Below are positions 22,114 through 34,009 of a DNA stretch of 64,000 nucleotides, piece by piece; the first letter of the stretch is position 1, and every line of letters starts with the position of its first letter. The translations under genes and the position numbers were made by a program. A model generated the notes under the pieces. That model saw only the letters and a program-made list of their open reading frames with translations, was not told the origin of the DNA and did no database searches. Source of the stretch: Carettochelys insculpta (taxonomy: Eukaryota; Chordata; Testudines; Carettochelyidae); NCBI RefSeq assembly GCF_033958435.1, contig NC_134138.1:79098298-79162297 (forward strand), given 5' to 3'.

Positions 22114-23595
22114 TTTTTTCTTTATCCACACATGTCCTTTTTTATTTTATATACACTGTATATCCAAATTTTGATACTATAATTTGTTTTTGTAATCATA
22201 TTTAATGACAAAACCAGCACAAATATAATGCTGCTGTCAGCTTTGTTGCAAGCTCCTGTGCTGTATTTCACTCTCTTGGATCCTTTAGTGTGTCCTAAGC
22301 AAATCTCTGGTTTTAGACCAGGGATACTACGAGATGCATAACTAAGGTATCACAGTGCAGAATCTCCCTTCTGTCAGTCCATCACCACATGCCAAATCTC
22401 ACACTAAATACTCCTCTGGTGTTTGTTGTTCTATTATTGAACCTCATTACAGTATGTTTGTGAAGTGAGGCAAAGACGTTCTGCTGCATGGTACATTTTA
22501 TATTAATTGTACTTTCTTGGGCCATTCTTTTGGTCCGGAATCTCCAAAGTACATAAGTTACAAGGATGCTGTAAAAATGAAAATTATTAACTGCTACTTT
22601 GTTTTGAAACTGAAGCCCATCCATAAACATAAAACTGTTAAATGTCATATAAAATTCTTGCAAAAATAATAGACAAACCTTATAAGTGGTTTGTACAGAA
22701 CAAAATGGAACAATTGTTAGGTAACAGGGCGTATGTTTAAAAATATTCCTGGATAAATCTGCTCTGATACACTCTGCTAAGTTTTTTTTTTTAAATATAG
22801 TAAAATTACTAGACTAATAGGAAAGGGCTATATTAAACATATACCACTGGACTAGATCAACCACTGATGACTTTTCCCTATTATATCTGGCTGTGACCAA
22901 AGTTTTCAATAGGGCTCCATGTGGGAACTAAAACAAAGGAAAAAGTATTTAGAAAAGACTAATATGGAGTTCAGAAAATAATTATAATCCAGACACCAAA
23001 AATCAGCGGTGGTGGTAGGGAAACACGTTTGAAATCAGTATACAACCAAATCACCCAACATAGCATTAGAAGATGTCTTGCACTGCTGGAGGTATTGCCT
23101 AACAGTCCTTGTGGAAAACAGAGATTCTAAATGCTGTGGTTACTAAACTCATGTCGCATTACTTTTCAAAACTGCAGGAAAGCAGGCCCTGCATCCCCAG
23201 CGAAATTTCACTTTGAGTCAAAGTATTATGCTTGCCTAAAATAAATTTCAATTATATATTTGCTTCCTCTTCTAATTCATAATGTTGAGTTATGGGATTC
23301 TGTTTAAGGACTTCATTGTTTCACTCTAGCTGTTATTTTCATTTAAGCAGTGAGTAGATGAGCAACTGTTTTATATATACACATACCTATGTCTGTAGTA
23401 ACTTATTTAGAAAGAGTGGGATTGTGAAGGAAGTTTTTAAAGAACTTTAGAGTCCTCAGGGATGAAAATGGTAATGTAAATGCAAGGCTGTTTAGGGCAC
23501 TGTAGTGTCTCACCAGGAGTTGGCCTAAGAAGAGCTCTGCATGTGATTTCCCTTTAGTAATGTGCTCTTTTCATTGAAAAATTTTTTAAGCATGT
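22114..23595. other. stretch without a recognisable gene
   Basis: The frames are short and unconvincing. No element end is recognised until the Penelope sequence starts near 23596. Confidence 0.5.
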
Positions 23596-24806
23596 TGAAT
23601 ACATTTCCTGGACACTACAGTACTAATAAAGGATGGCCTGATCAGTACCACACTGTACCAAAAACCTACTGATCGCTATACTTATCTACACCCTTCTAGT
23701 TTCCATCCTGCACATGTGACTAGATCCATTGTTTACAGTTAAGCTCTTAGGTACAATCGCATTTGCTCTGATCCAACTGACAGAGACCAAAAAGTACAAG
23801 AACTTTACCAAATATTCATAAACCTGAATTACCCACCAGGAGAAGGAAAAAAACAAATCAACAGGGCCAGACGAATACCCAGAGACCAGCTACTCCAAGA
23901 TCGGCCCAAAAAAGCCAAGAACAGAACACCACTGGTCATCACCTACAGCCCCCAACTCAGACCACTGCAACGAATTATTAAAGACCTACAACCTATTCTT
24001 AATCAGGATGCCGCACTCCAGAAGGCCCTGGGTGACATGCCTGTTCTCTCCTACAGACAACCTCCCAACCTCATGAGGATTCTCACTAACAGCCACAGTT
24101 TATACCCCAGGAACACCAGTCCTGGAACCTTTCCCTGCAACAAAGCCCGCTGCCAGCTTTGTCCACATATCTTCTCTGGAAATACCATCACTGGACCTAA
24201 CCAGGTTACTCACAGAATCACGGGCACTTTCTCATGCTCCTCTACTAACATCATATATGCCATCATGTGCCAACAATGCCCAGATGCATTGTACATTGGA
24301 CAGACTTCTAACTCCCTTAGACAAAGGGTCAACGGGCACAAAACAGACATCAAAACACTCCAGATCCACAAACCAGTTAGTCAACATTTTAATGGAATGG
24401 GGCATTCTGTCAATGACCTAAAGGTATGTGTGTTACTGAAGAAGAATTATCGCACCGTTCTGGAAAGCGAAGCAGCCGAGCTGGCTTTTATATTCAAATT
24501 CGGCACATTAACACATGGTTTAAATCGTGATGGGAACTTTCCGAGACACTATAGGGGCTTGTCTGCATACTTGGCTCAATCTAATTCTTGACCTTCCCCC
24601 CACCCCTCCACTCTCTGATTTGCTCACCTTGATTATCTTTTTCTGATTTGTCCTCCTTGCTTACTGTTTTTGGTTCTCTGTGCCTTAAATATTGAGTCTG
24701 TTCTGGTCTGGCTATGGTCTGAAGAAGTGGGTCTGTCCCACGAAAGCTCACCTCATGAACTATTTTGCTGGTCTTTAAAGTGCTACTTGACTGCTTTTTG
24801 TTTTGA
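23596..24806 (+). mobile_element. 5'-truncated Penelope-like element
   Basis: The end of the reverse transcriptase region, the linker, the GIY-YIG endonuclease and the 3' tail are present in order. The tail carries GAAGAAGTGGGTCTG, CACGAAAGCTCA and GTCTTTAAAGTGC and ends near 24806. The reverse transcriptase core is missing. Confidence 0.88.
23602..24591 (+). pseudogene. Penelope-like polyprotein C-terminus with GIY-YIG endonuclease
   Basis: One frame runs from about 23602 to the stop at 24589-24591. It contains HFLDTTV, LYQKPTDRYTYLHPSSFHP, a cysteine-rich CNKARCQLCPHI and the endonuclease core LYIGQTSNSLRQRVNGHKTDI. In place of a Gln codon found in the sister element, a TAA stop sits at 23740-23742. 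Downstream the frame is open for 184 aa from the ATG at 24037. The intact enzyme would nick target DNA for integration. Truncation and the stop make it a dead copy. Confidence 0.88.
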
Positions 24807-24809
24807 AGC

Positions 24810-25735
24810 ATGTGTGTTGCTTGAAAAATTATGATGACAAAACACTTCCTCCCCAACCGCAAGGTCAAGTTGGGTTATGACTTTGAGTAGTGAGATGGAA
24901 AAGTCAACTAGAGCAGAAACTGCTACTCTATTTTCTTTACCTCCACTTCCCTAAAAGCTTGAGGGAGCAATGCCTCCTCCATCCTTTTTGCCAATACCTC
25001 ATACTCACTCTTCCCTATCTCAATATCCTCTCCCACACACAGGGGACCCAACAGATTTGCTGGGCTCATGGGCAAGGTGCAGGGAGTGATGGCTGTACAG
25101 ACGTGGAAGGGGCAGGACTAGGGCAGAAGGGACAGGCTCAAGGCAGCCAGCAGGACCATGCTGTGACCCTCCCCCCAGCACTCAGCACTGTGAAGAGTGC
25201 TACCTGAGGCTCTGGCGGCCATTTAAATGGCCTGGGGCTCTGTCCACTGCCATGGCTGCAGTAGCAGCAGCAACAGTGGCTGCTGGTCCTGGGCCCTTTT
25301 GTATCACTGGGCCAATTCCCTCTCCCCACCACGTCAGTGGGCCTGCTCACACACAGTGCCATATTCTTTACTAGTGTAACTTTTACTGTAGCTCATCTAA
25401 GACAATGAAGCAATACCTATTTGCACCAGTTTGAGGCCTGACCTAGATGTGTTTTTGGAGGTGTCTCCTCCTTCCATAGCTCTAGTCCCCTGTTTTATTT
25501 TTAACATTCAAATCTCTTTTCAGAGTAGAAGTCTGGGGCAAATCCTGATCAAATTGAAGTCAATGAGAGTTTTACCATTGATTCCCACTGAGCCAGGATT
25601 TCATTAGTGCTCTTCTCTGGGATTGCTATTTATGCTTGTAAGTGAAATTATTACTACAGATGTTAACAGTGCAAAAATAACCTACCAAACTTTCATATAC
25701 AAAGTTTTAAAATGAGCAATCATTTTGTATATTTT
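24810..25735. other. stretch without a recognisable gene
   Basis: It is moderately GC-rich around 25040-25360 with short frames in several directions. No domain or element end is seen. Confidence 0.5.
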
Positions 25736-25739
25736 TCAA

Positions 25740-26325
25740 GTTTCTCTGTCCTGCAGCTTTTTCAGCTTGTTGTGCAAGGTTTTCCACAAAGTTCTTCTTG
25801 TCCCATTTTGCAGTCTTTTTAACTTCTTTGTTGGTTTCTGAATACAGTCTCTGAAATTTCAGTTTGGCTGCTCTTGTTTTGCTCTTGCTGACTGTCGCTT
25901 TTCTGTCCTTTCATTCCTTCACTTTTCTCAGAGTTTCTGCTGTGATCCATTCTTTGTGATGCCTTGTCCTCTTTCCCAATATTTTATTGCAGGTTTCTTT
26001 CCAGGCTGTTTTGGTGTGTTCCCAAATTTGTTCCATGGTAGCATCTTTCAGGATGAGGTTTGCCAGAAGTGCATATCTGTTGGATAGCTGCACTTGGAAA
26101 CTGGCTCTTGTCTCTAAATCCTTCAGCTGCTCCATGTTGAATCTCCATCCCGGCTTGGTCACTTTTGAGGGGTACCTCTTGAGCTTGAACTTGAGTTTTA
26201 CCATGACCAAATGGTGGTCTGAACCTACATTTGCTCCTCTTCAAACATGGACATCCTGCATCAGTCTTCTGAAAAAACTGCTGATACAGATGTGATCAAT
26301 CTGGTTTTGTGACTGGTGATCCAGT
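25740..26325 (-). pseudogene. inverted LINE endonuclease/linker fragment
   Basis: On the minus strand the end of an APE-type endonuclease can be read, including a QIDHI-like start and GSDHHLVM around 26210. The linker before the reverse transcriptase follows (MVKLKFKLKRYPSK, MEQLKDLETRASFQVQL, HHKEWITAETLRKVKE). One frameshift and one stop near 25911 are present. It lies head to head with the C-terminal LINE fragment that follows on the plus strand, so both probably come from one 5'-inverted insertion with the reverse transcriptase lost. Confidence 0.65.
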
Positions 26326-26354
26326 AAAACCTAAGGGACATTACAGATCCTTTT

Positions 26355-26731
26355 GTGTGGAAAAATACTACCACCTATCACCAAATGGCAAGATGTCATC
26401 ACAAATGAGGGTCTTTGGAGCAGAGCAGGACAAGAACCAATTGACATTGAAATCAAGAGAGGAAAGTGGGGATGGCTATGTCAAGCTCTCAGAAAACCAT
26501 CATCCAGCATAGTCTGTCAAGCTCTCACGTGGAACTCACAAGGAGAACACAAAAGAGGAAGACATTGAACAATGTGAAGAAAGTCTCCTGAGACTGAAGG
26601 ACAACAACTGGGGTACTCCTGGAGCCAGCTAGAAGTTTTGTCCCAAGACAGAGTGAAGTGGAGGAGACTTGTAGATGACCTATGCTCCACATGGAGTATA
26701 AGGGTTAGCTAGTAGAAGTAGTAGTAGTAGT
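26355..26731 (+). pseudogene. C-terminal LINE fragment with (TAG)n tail
   Basis: The plus strand shows ITNEGLWSRAGQEPIDIEIK, KWGWLCQALRKPS and, after shifts, SQDRVKWRRLVDDLC followed by a stop and TAGTAG repeats (about 26719-26731). This is the usual end of an endonuclease/reverse transcriptase polyprotein of the same broad LINE type as at 3996-4440 and 60066-60660. Confidence 0.65.
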
Positions 26732-26734
26732 AAT

Positions 26735-29014
26735 CATTCTGTATTCTGCCTATGATTAAAACATTCTAACTGAGTGGAAATAACAGGATGCCCACTGAGG
26801 TGATTAAGTTACCACTGAGCACACCTTCTCCATCAGCTTGGACCCCCTTTTATCTGGTCTTGCTGAGCCAGGTTCTCCAAGTTCCTCTAGCAAAATACAC
26901 AAGCCAGGCCACACTCACCTGTCAATACAGACACTGATGAGAGCTCCGGGAGGACTCAATTTAAGGGATTTACTCAAGTATTTAGATGTTCTCTCCCCTT
27001 TGGGGTACAATCCTAAAGTTATATGAAGTCTGCGTCCTTCCTCTATGTGAAGGACATTATGCACTGTGGCTCACCCGTGCCCCAAGTCAGAAATTAGATA
27101 AACTGGGCATATTATAAGCCAGAAATGAGTTTATTAACTATGAAAATGTGCATTTAGGTTGCCAAAGAGACATCGAAATAAACAAAGCCATTTAGTAAGA
27201 AAATAATACAAACTAGATTTACTGAAAACTGGTTACAAATACTAATTCCACATCCTAAATATTATTTAGGTAGAGTGCTTCACAGACTGGGAAACTTTTT
27301 TTAGTGTGGATCCAGCAATTCTCTTCCCCGACTATGCAATTACAGTCCTTTTGTTTCCAGGTGTGTGAGTGGGTGTCTTCAATGCCCTAGCTCTGCAGGG
27401 GTCAAGCCCAGCCCTGTGGGAGGGCTGAGGCTGTGGAGCCTGCAGCTGAGGCAATTAACCACCAATTAGGGCCCAGCTGAGACTGTGTAAGTATGGACAC
27501 CAGCAGGGAGGGAGAGAAGATTCTTGGTCCAGCTATGGTGCAGGAGAGACCTAGGTGCAAAGTAAGCTACGGGGGCTTTGTAATGCAGAGCAGGACTGGG
27601 AAATATAGGCAGAGCTGGGTGAGCTCTGGCCAGGCAAGCATCCAGGCTGCAGGGCCTGAGACAAAGCCTGAGGGTAGTAGGGCTGTAGAGGAATGCAGCA
27701 AGTCTGACCCCTTGCCAATGAGAGGTGTCATTTGCCCCTGAGGTAAGGGGCTAGATGATGACTGGCAGCAGGTCACTGAGGCAAGGGGATTATATGGGTT
27801 GGGGATTCTCTAGGAAGAGAGGAGCTTGTGGGGCACTGTGACAGGGCAGTAGTGTGGGGGAGGCACCATGGTTTGGAATGGACGCAGGTGGTGATATAAG
27901 TTGGTGGAGAACAGACAAAACAGGTAACAATGAGTGAATCACTGGCCACAGGAGGTCAGTCTGGAGTCTGGGAGAGATAATTCATGCGTGACCTGAAGGA
28001 CCACAATGGTGAGTTGTACCCCCCTTACAAGGTTTTCTTCAGGTATGTCTTTGGAGGTGGGAGACAAAAGTAAAGTAAGCTAAAGGCCGTCATTGTTTCT
28101 CTCCCCCACCTTCAACAGAATTTCTAAAAGGCAGGAGAACTTTCTCAGATTTTCCCCCACCCCTCTAGGACAGTTCATCAAACCAAGGAATTGGTGATTC
28201 ATGAGACAGCAGTAGTATGCAACATCCCCAAGGAGACCAAACCAGTTCAGTCCATTGTACTAACTGATGAGTCATTCAGCTCTGTCAGGCTTTTCCATTG
28301 TTTTCTTTGAAAAGTCAGCAGTGGAAATGACCCAGAACAGGAAATATGAAATACAGATACAAAAGTCAATACTCCTAACTTGATCTCCAAAATTGGTGCA
28401 GTCATACAAATGAGCTAATCATTCATTAAATCAGAACCTTTCCAATGATACCTTACATGAGCCATCTTGCACAAAGCATATCTCATTTATGTCCATATTC
28501 ATATCATAAGCATCTTTTCATAAATCACATGAAATGTCACATCAGTCATGATGAATGTATATTCAATAATTGAAAAGTAAATTATAATCTGAAGAAGTCA
28601 TTAACATGTGAGCAAAAATAGTGATTGTTTTTAATTCATAGACATCAATTGCCCTACTGGCATTATCAGATGTAAATCAGCACATCAGAGAGAATATAAT
28701 TTATCTGGATTGGAACAGTCAATAGGTGAAGGAGCTTTCAAAGTTCTTTACTCATATTATTAGCTAAATAATCATTTCTTGTTATGTTACCTGCATGTCA
28801 ACTGCATCAAGAAAAACATTTCAGAGTGCAGTCTTATCTTTCTGTAGTGGAAAGCTGGGTGCCTTCTCAGAAGGTCAGTGACTTAAACATGAATTAATTC
28901 ATTAAATTTCAGGAAATCCATGCAGAATTCATGCAAATAGCAAAATATTACCAAAGAGTTTATCAAGCTAGAACCAGTTTCCTTCTGTACTGTACAGTTT
29001 TTGATAATGGGGTG
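26735..29014. other. stretch without a recognisable gene
   Basis: A more GC-rich part (about 27380-27960) resembles a retroviral-type LTR in composition, but I find no paired ends, coding part or target duplication. The rest is AT-rich and unrecognised. Confidence 0.4.
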
Positions 29015-29019
29015 GGGGT

Positions 29020-29217
29020 GGGGGGATAGTGAGTGGTTAGACCACTGGACTTGTAAACCCCGGGTTGTGAGCTCAGTCCTTGAGGGAGCCATGTTTAGGG
29101 ATCTGGGACAAATACATTAAAAAAAGAATCTGTCATGAATGGTGCTTGGTCCTGCTGTGAGTGCAGGGGACTGGACTCAACGACCTCTGAAGGTCCCTTC
29201 CAGTTCTATATCTCTAC
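29020..29217 (+). repeat. tRNA-derived SINE with CR1-like tail
   Basis: The head GATAGTGAGTGGTTAG (box A-like) and GGGTTGTGAGCTCAGTCC (box B-like) is tRNA-like. A body and the tail GACCTCTGAAGGTCCC and CCAGTTCTATATCTC follow, like the CR1 3' end. It is the same family as 6206-6437, in the opposite orientation. A Pol III transcript would be copied by the CR1 enzyme. Confidence 0.75.
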
Positions 29218-29914
29218 ATAAAACTATACACATCTGTATTTTTAATATTTTCAGAATGTTTGGTAGAGTGAAATATTTTAAGGTACTGAAGGAAGTTCAG
29301 GGTGGGCTAAAAAACAAACATACATTTTCTGGAATGTTTCAAAATTTATATTTCTTCTTAATGTTTCACTAAAATGCATATGCAATATCTGTTTCCATCG
29401 CTGTTTTAAACTTTAATTTGATCACAGCAGCAACGTTAGAGGTGGTCTGAACCAAACCATCCATTCCAAATACTTTGAGAACCCAAGCTGTTATCTGGAC
29501 CAGGCCTACATCAGTCCCTGACAACCCAGTCTTCTGTTTTGAGCTCAGGATTTTATCAACCGTGGAGGATTTTTTTTCACTTGCCCTACTTAAGGGTGCC
29601 CTTTCCCCTCCCAAACAAGGGGAATTGGGCTCAGATTGGTCAGACACCTCTATTAAGTATCAATGATCAGATTATCCAAAGTCACTATCTACCTTCCTGT
29701 GGATGCATGATATAATTTTGCAGCGATAGCTTGTTCAGGGCTCCTAGAAAAGCTCCCCTCTTCCAGGTTAGTGGGCAGTCATCCCACCTCACTGCCATGA
29801 GTACAAAACAACACCCAAGTCCCTAGTTCGGGGAGGTTCTGCTGGGGTCTGTAGGGTATCAGGATAGGCAGGGACCCAGGCGGTCCAATCCAGGCCTTGG
29901 TCTCTCTCAGCTGG
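29218..29914. other. stretch without a recognisable gene
   Basis: I recognise no domain or element. It leads into the minisatellite. Confidence 0.5.
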
Positions 29915-30112
29915 TCTGCAACCTCCCAGGCAGGGAGCCCAGAGCCATCCGCTGGCTCCTCTGTAGGCAAAGCACTGACTGAGTCCTCAGCTTCCTGGAC
30001 AGGGAGCCAAGAGGTGTCCTCTGGCTCCTCCGACGGCTCAGTACAGGTTGAGTCCTCGGCCTCCGAGACAGGGAGCCCAAAGCCATCCTTTGGCTCTTCT
30101 GGAGGCTCACTC
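29915..30112. repeat. 69-bp minisatellite, about three units
   Basis: CAGGGAG recurs at 29931, 30000 and 30069, exactly 69 bp apart, with diverged units in between. As 69 is 23 codons, frames stay open: a minus frame (30159-29779) encodes acidic repeats with EEPxD and LPVxEAED motifs. A CR1 tail ends the array at its right edge. It may be part of a larger repeat or an old gene. I see no further support for either. Confidence 0.7.
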
Positions 30113-30530
30113 CATAGAATCATAGAATCACAGAGTTGGGAGGGACCCCAAGAGGTCATTGAGTCCAGCCTCCTGTCCCAAGCAGGATCAACCTTGACTA
30201 AGTCATCCCAGTCATGACTATGTCAAGCTATGACTTAAAAACCTTGAGGGATGGAGAATCCACCACCTCGCTAGGCAATGCATTCCAGTGTTTCACCACT
30301 CTCCTGGTGAAGTAGTTTTTCCTGATATCCAACCTACTCCTCTCCTTCTGTAACTTCAGGTCATTCTCCCTTGTTCTGCTGTCTGTCACCACTGAGAACA
30401 GTTTCTCTCCATCCTTTTTAGAGCTCCCCTTCATGGGGTTGAAGGCTGTTATTAAATCACCCCTCAGTCTCCTCTTCTGCAAACTAAATAAGCCCAAATC
30501 CCTCAGCCTATCCTCATAAGTCATGTGGAT
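30113..30530 (-). repeat. CR1 3' end fragment
   Basis: The right-to-left reading gives the CR1 ORF2 C-terminus (MTYEDRLRDLGLFSLQKRRLRGD to WNALPSEVVDSPSLKVFKS). The 3' end with GGTCCC and the octamer copies ATGATTCTATG (30114-30127) follows. It is a typical 5'-truncated copy. Confidence 0.85.
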
Positions 30531-30534
30531 TTGA

Positions 30535-32990
30535 AAAAGGCCTAAAGGAGTCTGACTATAAAAGTATAAAATTATTCCATTTTATACCTCATTTCAGACT
30601 CTAAGGCCCAAGTTTGAGATGATAAAAGTTTTGATTCCCTTTTTTTTTTAGCCTTCCCTGCTAGTTTCACAATTATTCAGGTTGTCAGCACTTTTCAACT
30701 TTCTAGTCTCTTCACTGCAGATTAAAATTCCTTCTTGATGGTAGTGACTGAAAATCTAGTAGTGCTACTACACCTGTTAATCAGACCTGATTTTTGCATA
30801 AAAGTTGGGAAACAGAAGCCACTTCCCTCACTGTGATTCTTCAGCAATCACTTGATGTGAATCTTGAATATTGTTCATCATATGTTAACATTCCTATTCC
30901 CCAGTTTGCCTCAGTTTTCGATCTTGTTCAGGCTCCATAAATCTGAGCAGTAGAATGGGAATTCTTTATGTCGTGCCTGGCCAGTAGGGAATTAAACTCT
31001 CCTTGCCTTGTCAATTCTCATGTTTGATCATCCTACTTTGCAGCCGAGTCCTCATTGTCCTACATAGGCCTTCTCATCAGAGTACTTGATAAGTACATGA
31101 TTGGTATAATTATTCTCTTAATTCACATTTTATTTTCTTTCCTTGATTCTGGGTACATGCACCAGTGCTATTTTAGATGTATCCATGTTTTTTACAGCTC
31201 AGCTGTGAAGCAGAGAGCAATATCACAAGAGAAGAGAGAATTGGTGTTAAGTCCTTGTTCTTCATTAACTGAAAACTAGCAGGCTAAAGGCAAGATCTAG
31301 GATTGGCCAAGTGTGGCAACGTCAGTCCTGTATGCAGGAAGGAAAATATCTGCAAGTATTTCAAACCTGCTTTTTCTAAGTCTTATTCCTTTAAAGTATA
31401 CCTTCAATTCCTCTCTAACTTTCTGCATAATAATTAATAGAATTATAACATCTGCTGAACAACCAACAGAAGGACTTGGGTACTTTATTGCAAAAAGATA
31501 AATACCTATTTTAAATCTACATAATTAATTAAAAAAAAGCAAATTAAAACAAACTGCTTTGTAAAATTTCTTAAAATAATCTTGTTAAAAGGAAAATCCA
31601 TGCAGACAGGGAAAGCGAAAAAGGGAAATGGAAATTATACAAATAAGGGTGCAAATCAAAATGTATTGGGGTGTAAGAGATTTTAATTTGCATGCAAATT
31701 AAATATGGAATAAAAAGCTTTAACAAAATTAAAGTGTGAGCTACAATAAAAATACTAAGACCAAATCAAGAAAACAGATTTTTTTTTCTTTTCAATTCCC
31801 CTAGGCCTATATGTTTGTATGTGATTTTTATTGTTTCTGTAAAGGAAGTATAAAAGAGAGCAGATTTGATTTGATAATGTCAACCCACTGGCAAGTCAAG
31901 TATCATCATTAATAATTAGTGACTAATATAGTCACCTGGATTCAAAACTGAGGAAGATTAAAGAAAAGATTGAAGAACCTGGTCAGTTAGGATAAAATCT
32001 GCTTTGAAAATAGCAAGGAGCTTTGTTGTATAAAAATATTTCTTATTTTTGTTTTAAACACACTTGAAAATGGAAACAAATGGTTATTGCTACTGGAAGT
32101 TAAATGATTGTTGCTGTAGATGGGCCTGTCTGTTAAAGCAGTGAGACTGATATTACACTTTGCCTGCTTTTACTTGTCTATAGTATAAATTTATATTTAT
32201 TGGGTAAGCCACTATTCTTTATACATTGCTCTTTTATGCAAAAGTAAAACAAACTATTACAATAAACTGCTGAATTTTCAGTGCATGTTCAAGAATATCT
32301 CTAAGTCTATTAGAAGTCTTTGCTTTTGACTATAAAAATATAACATAGATTAAATATGAAAAATAATAAAACATTTTTCAAGGAAGAAAATAATGTACTA
32401 TTTAAAAATTCACACAATGGTTTATTCCTCCGTGAGCAAAGTGTGTTAATCTCATTAGTGTCAAGAGGAGACATATTTGTCAAGAGGAAAATAGCTCTGC
32501 AATATCATTCATAAGCTTATATTAGATTTTTGGGTTTATTTATTGAGTTTTCAGATTATAAATTACTTACTATAGATGAATAATATTGCATGTTTTGTTG
32601 GAGAAACAATGAGGATGATTAAATACAGTGATTATTATTTTATTTGTTTACTACCAGATCCAACTCCTTTTGAGATTTTCCATTGGCTTCAGAAGGAGTT
32701 GGACTGAGCTTTCGTGCTGCTACAGCAGGAACCTGATTTCCATGAGATATTAAAAATACATATTGACATTTGGGAATCACTACTGCAGGTTGCAAATACA
32801 GGAGCAGCAGTTATGAGTAAAAATAAACACAAACAGCAAAACCGATTAAAGCCTGAAGCCAAACTAATATATTTTTCTCATTGTTTTTGAATGAAGAAAG
32901 GCCACACCATAAGGCTCCAATGATGCAGCTAGCTCAGTTTGCCACGTTTAGGTACCACCACTTCCCAAGTGGGTTTATGAATTTGCAAGA
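30535..32990. other. AT-rich stretch without a recognisable gene
   Basis: It is long, AT-rich and free of convincing frames. I see no element ends. Confidence 0.55.
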
Positions 32991-32994
32991 TAAG

Positions 32995-33320
32995 GGCTAC
33001 ATCTACATGGGCAGCTTCTGTCAACACAGGTCGCTCTCAACAGAGAAACCCTGGCAAAACTTCTGTCGACAGATAGCCTCTGCACATGAAAGCAGATTGA
33101 AAGAGCAAGCCATTCTGTCGACAGAAGTGTCTACAGGGGCATTCTGTGACAAGACACTGTCCACAGAGGAGCTGCACCTGATCGGGAACAGGCATCACAT
33201 TGCCAATTAAACAGCGGCCATCCGTCGACAAACTCTCAGGAAGCTTTAATTGTGTAGATGCTCAGCATGTTTTGTCCACAAAAGCCCAGTTTTGTTGACA
33301 GAAGCTGCCTATGTAGACAT
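32995..33320. mobile_element. MITE with GTCGACAG motifs
   Basis: The left end is GGCTACATCTACATGGGCAG followed by CTTCTGTCAACA. The right end reads in reverse as ATGTCTACATAGGCAGCTTC followed by TGTCAACA. TGTCGACAG is scattered inside. The outermost bases on the right are decayed. The terminal sequence is like that of the Harbinger element. Confidence 0.65.
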
Positions 33321-33324
33321 GAAC

Positions 33325-33875
33325 AGAGTGTTAAAAGCTTTGGTAGAATACCAAGGAAAGTGAATGTCAAAGATGACAGGAAAGGCCCCGATGGTCCTTG
33401 AAAAGTTTGATCCAAGGGACTAACAGCAAGAAGCCCAATCTGAAGACAATTTAATGGTTCACTAGAGTTATGTCTAGAAAAACTTCTGTTGACAGAGTGC
33501 ATCTACACACAACAGCAGATAAAAAAGCAATCCCCTCTCTGAATAGAGAGCGGCCAGACAGTCTAGCCACTATCTCAACAGAATGGACCCCAGAACCTCG
33601 TCAGACAGGGTTGCATGTCTGGTAATCCCTTCCAGGAGCCCCAACCAGGTGTGCCATTAAAGGAACGCCCCCAGACACCCCTTCCCTGCCCATGCTGAGG
33701 CTTGCCTACTTCCACAAAGTACAGCATAAGTACCACAGGGCTCACCTGTTTTTTGTGAGTTTGCACTGTCCAGATAGCCATAGTGCCAGAACAGCCCCAG
33801 GTTCTGATACAAATTAAAATTATCCCTCATTGAGGATGTCTGACTTTTGTAGCTTCTTTTTAACTTCCCCCTGAA
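33325..33875. other. short non-coding stretch with MITE-like debris
   Basis: CTTCTGTTGACAGAG with GCATCTACAC at 33482-33513 resembles the interior and end of the preceding MITE, so a decayed second copy is possible. I see nothing else. Confidence 0.35.
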
Positions 33876-33877
33876 AT

Positions 33878-34005
33878 AACAAAGAACAGCCATACTAGGT
33901 CAGACCCAAGGGACATTTAATCCAATATCCTGGTTTCTAACAGTAGCCATTGTCAGGTACTTCAGAGGTAATGAACAGAACAGAGGTAATCATCAAATAA
34001 TCTCT
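33878..34005 (-). repeat. CR1 3' untranslated fragment
   Basis: AACAGCCATACTAGGTCAGAC and the GGTAATGAACAGAACAG-type sequence match, in order, the 3' untranslated part of the CR1 at 16060-16250. It is a short truncated copy. Confidence 0.6.
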
Positions 34006-34009
34006 GTCA

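Noticed and set aside
27380..27960. GC-rich block as a solo LTR
   Set aside because: No paired ends or target duplication were found. Composition alone is not enough.
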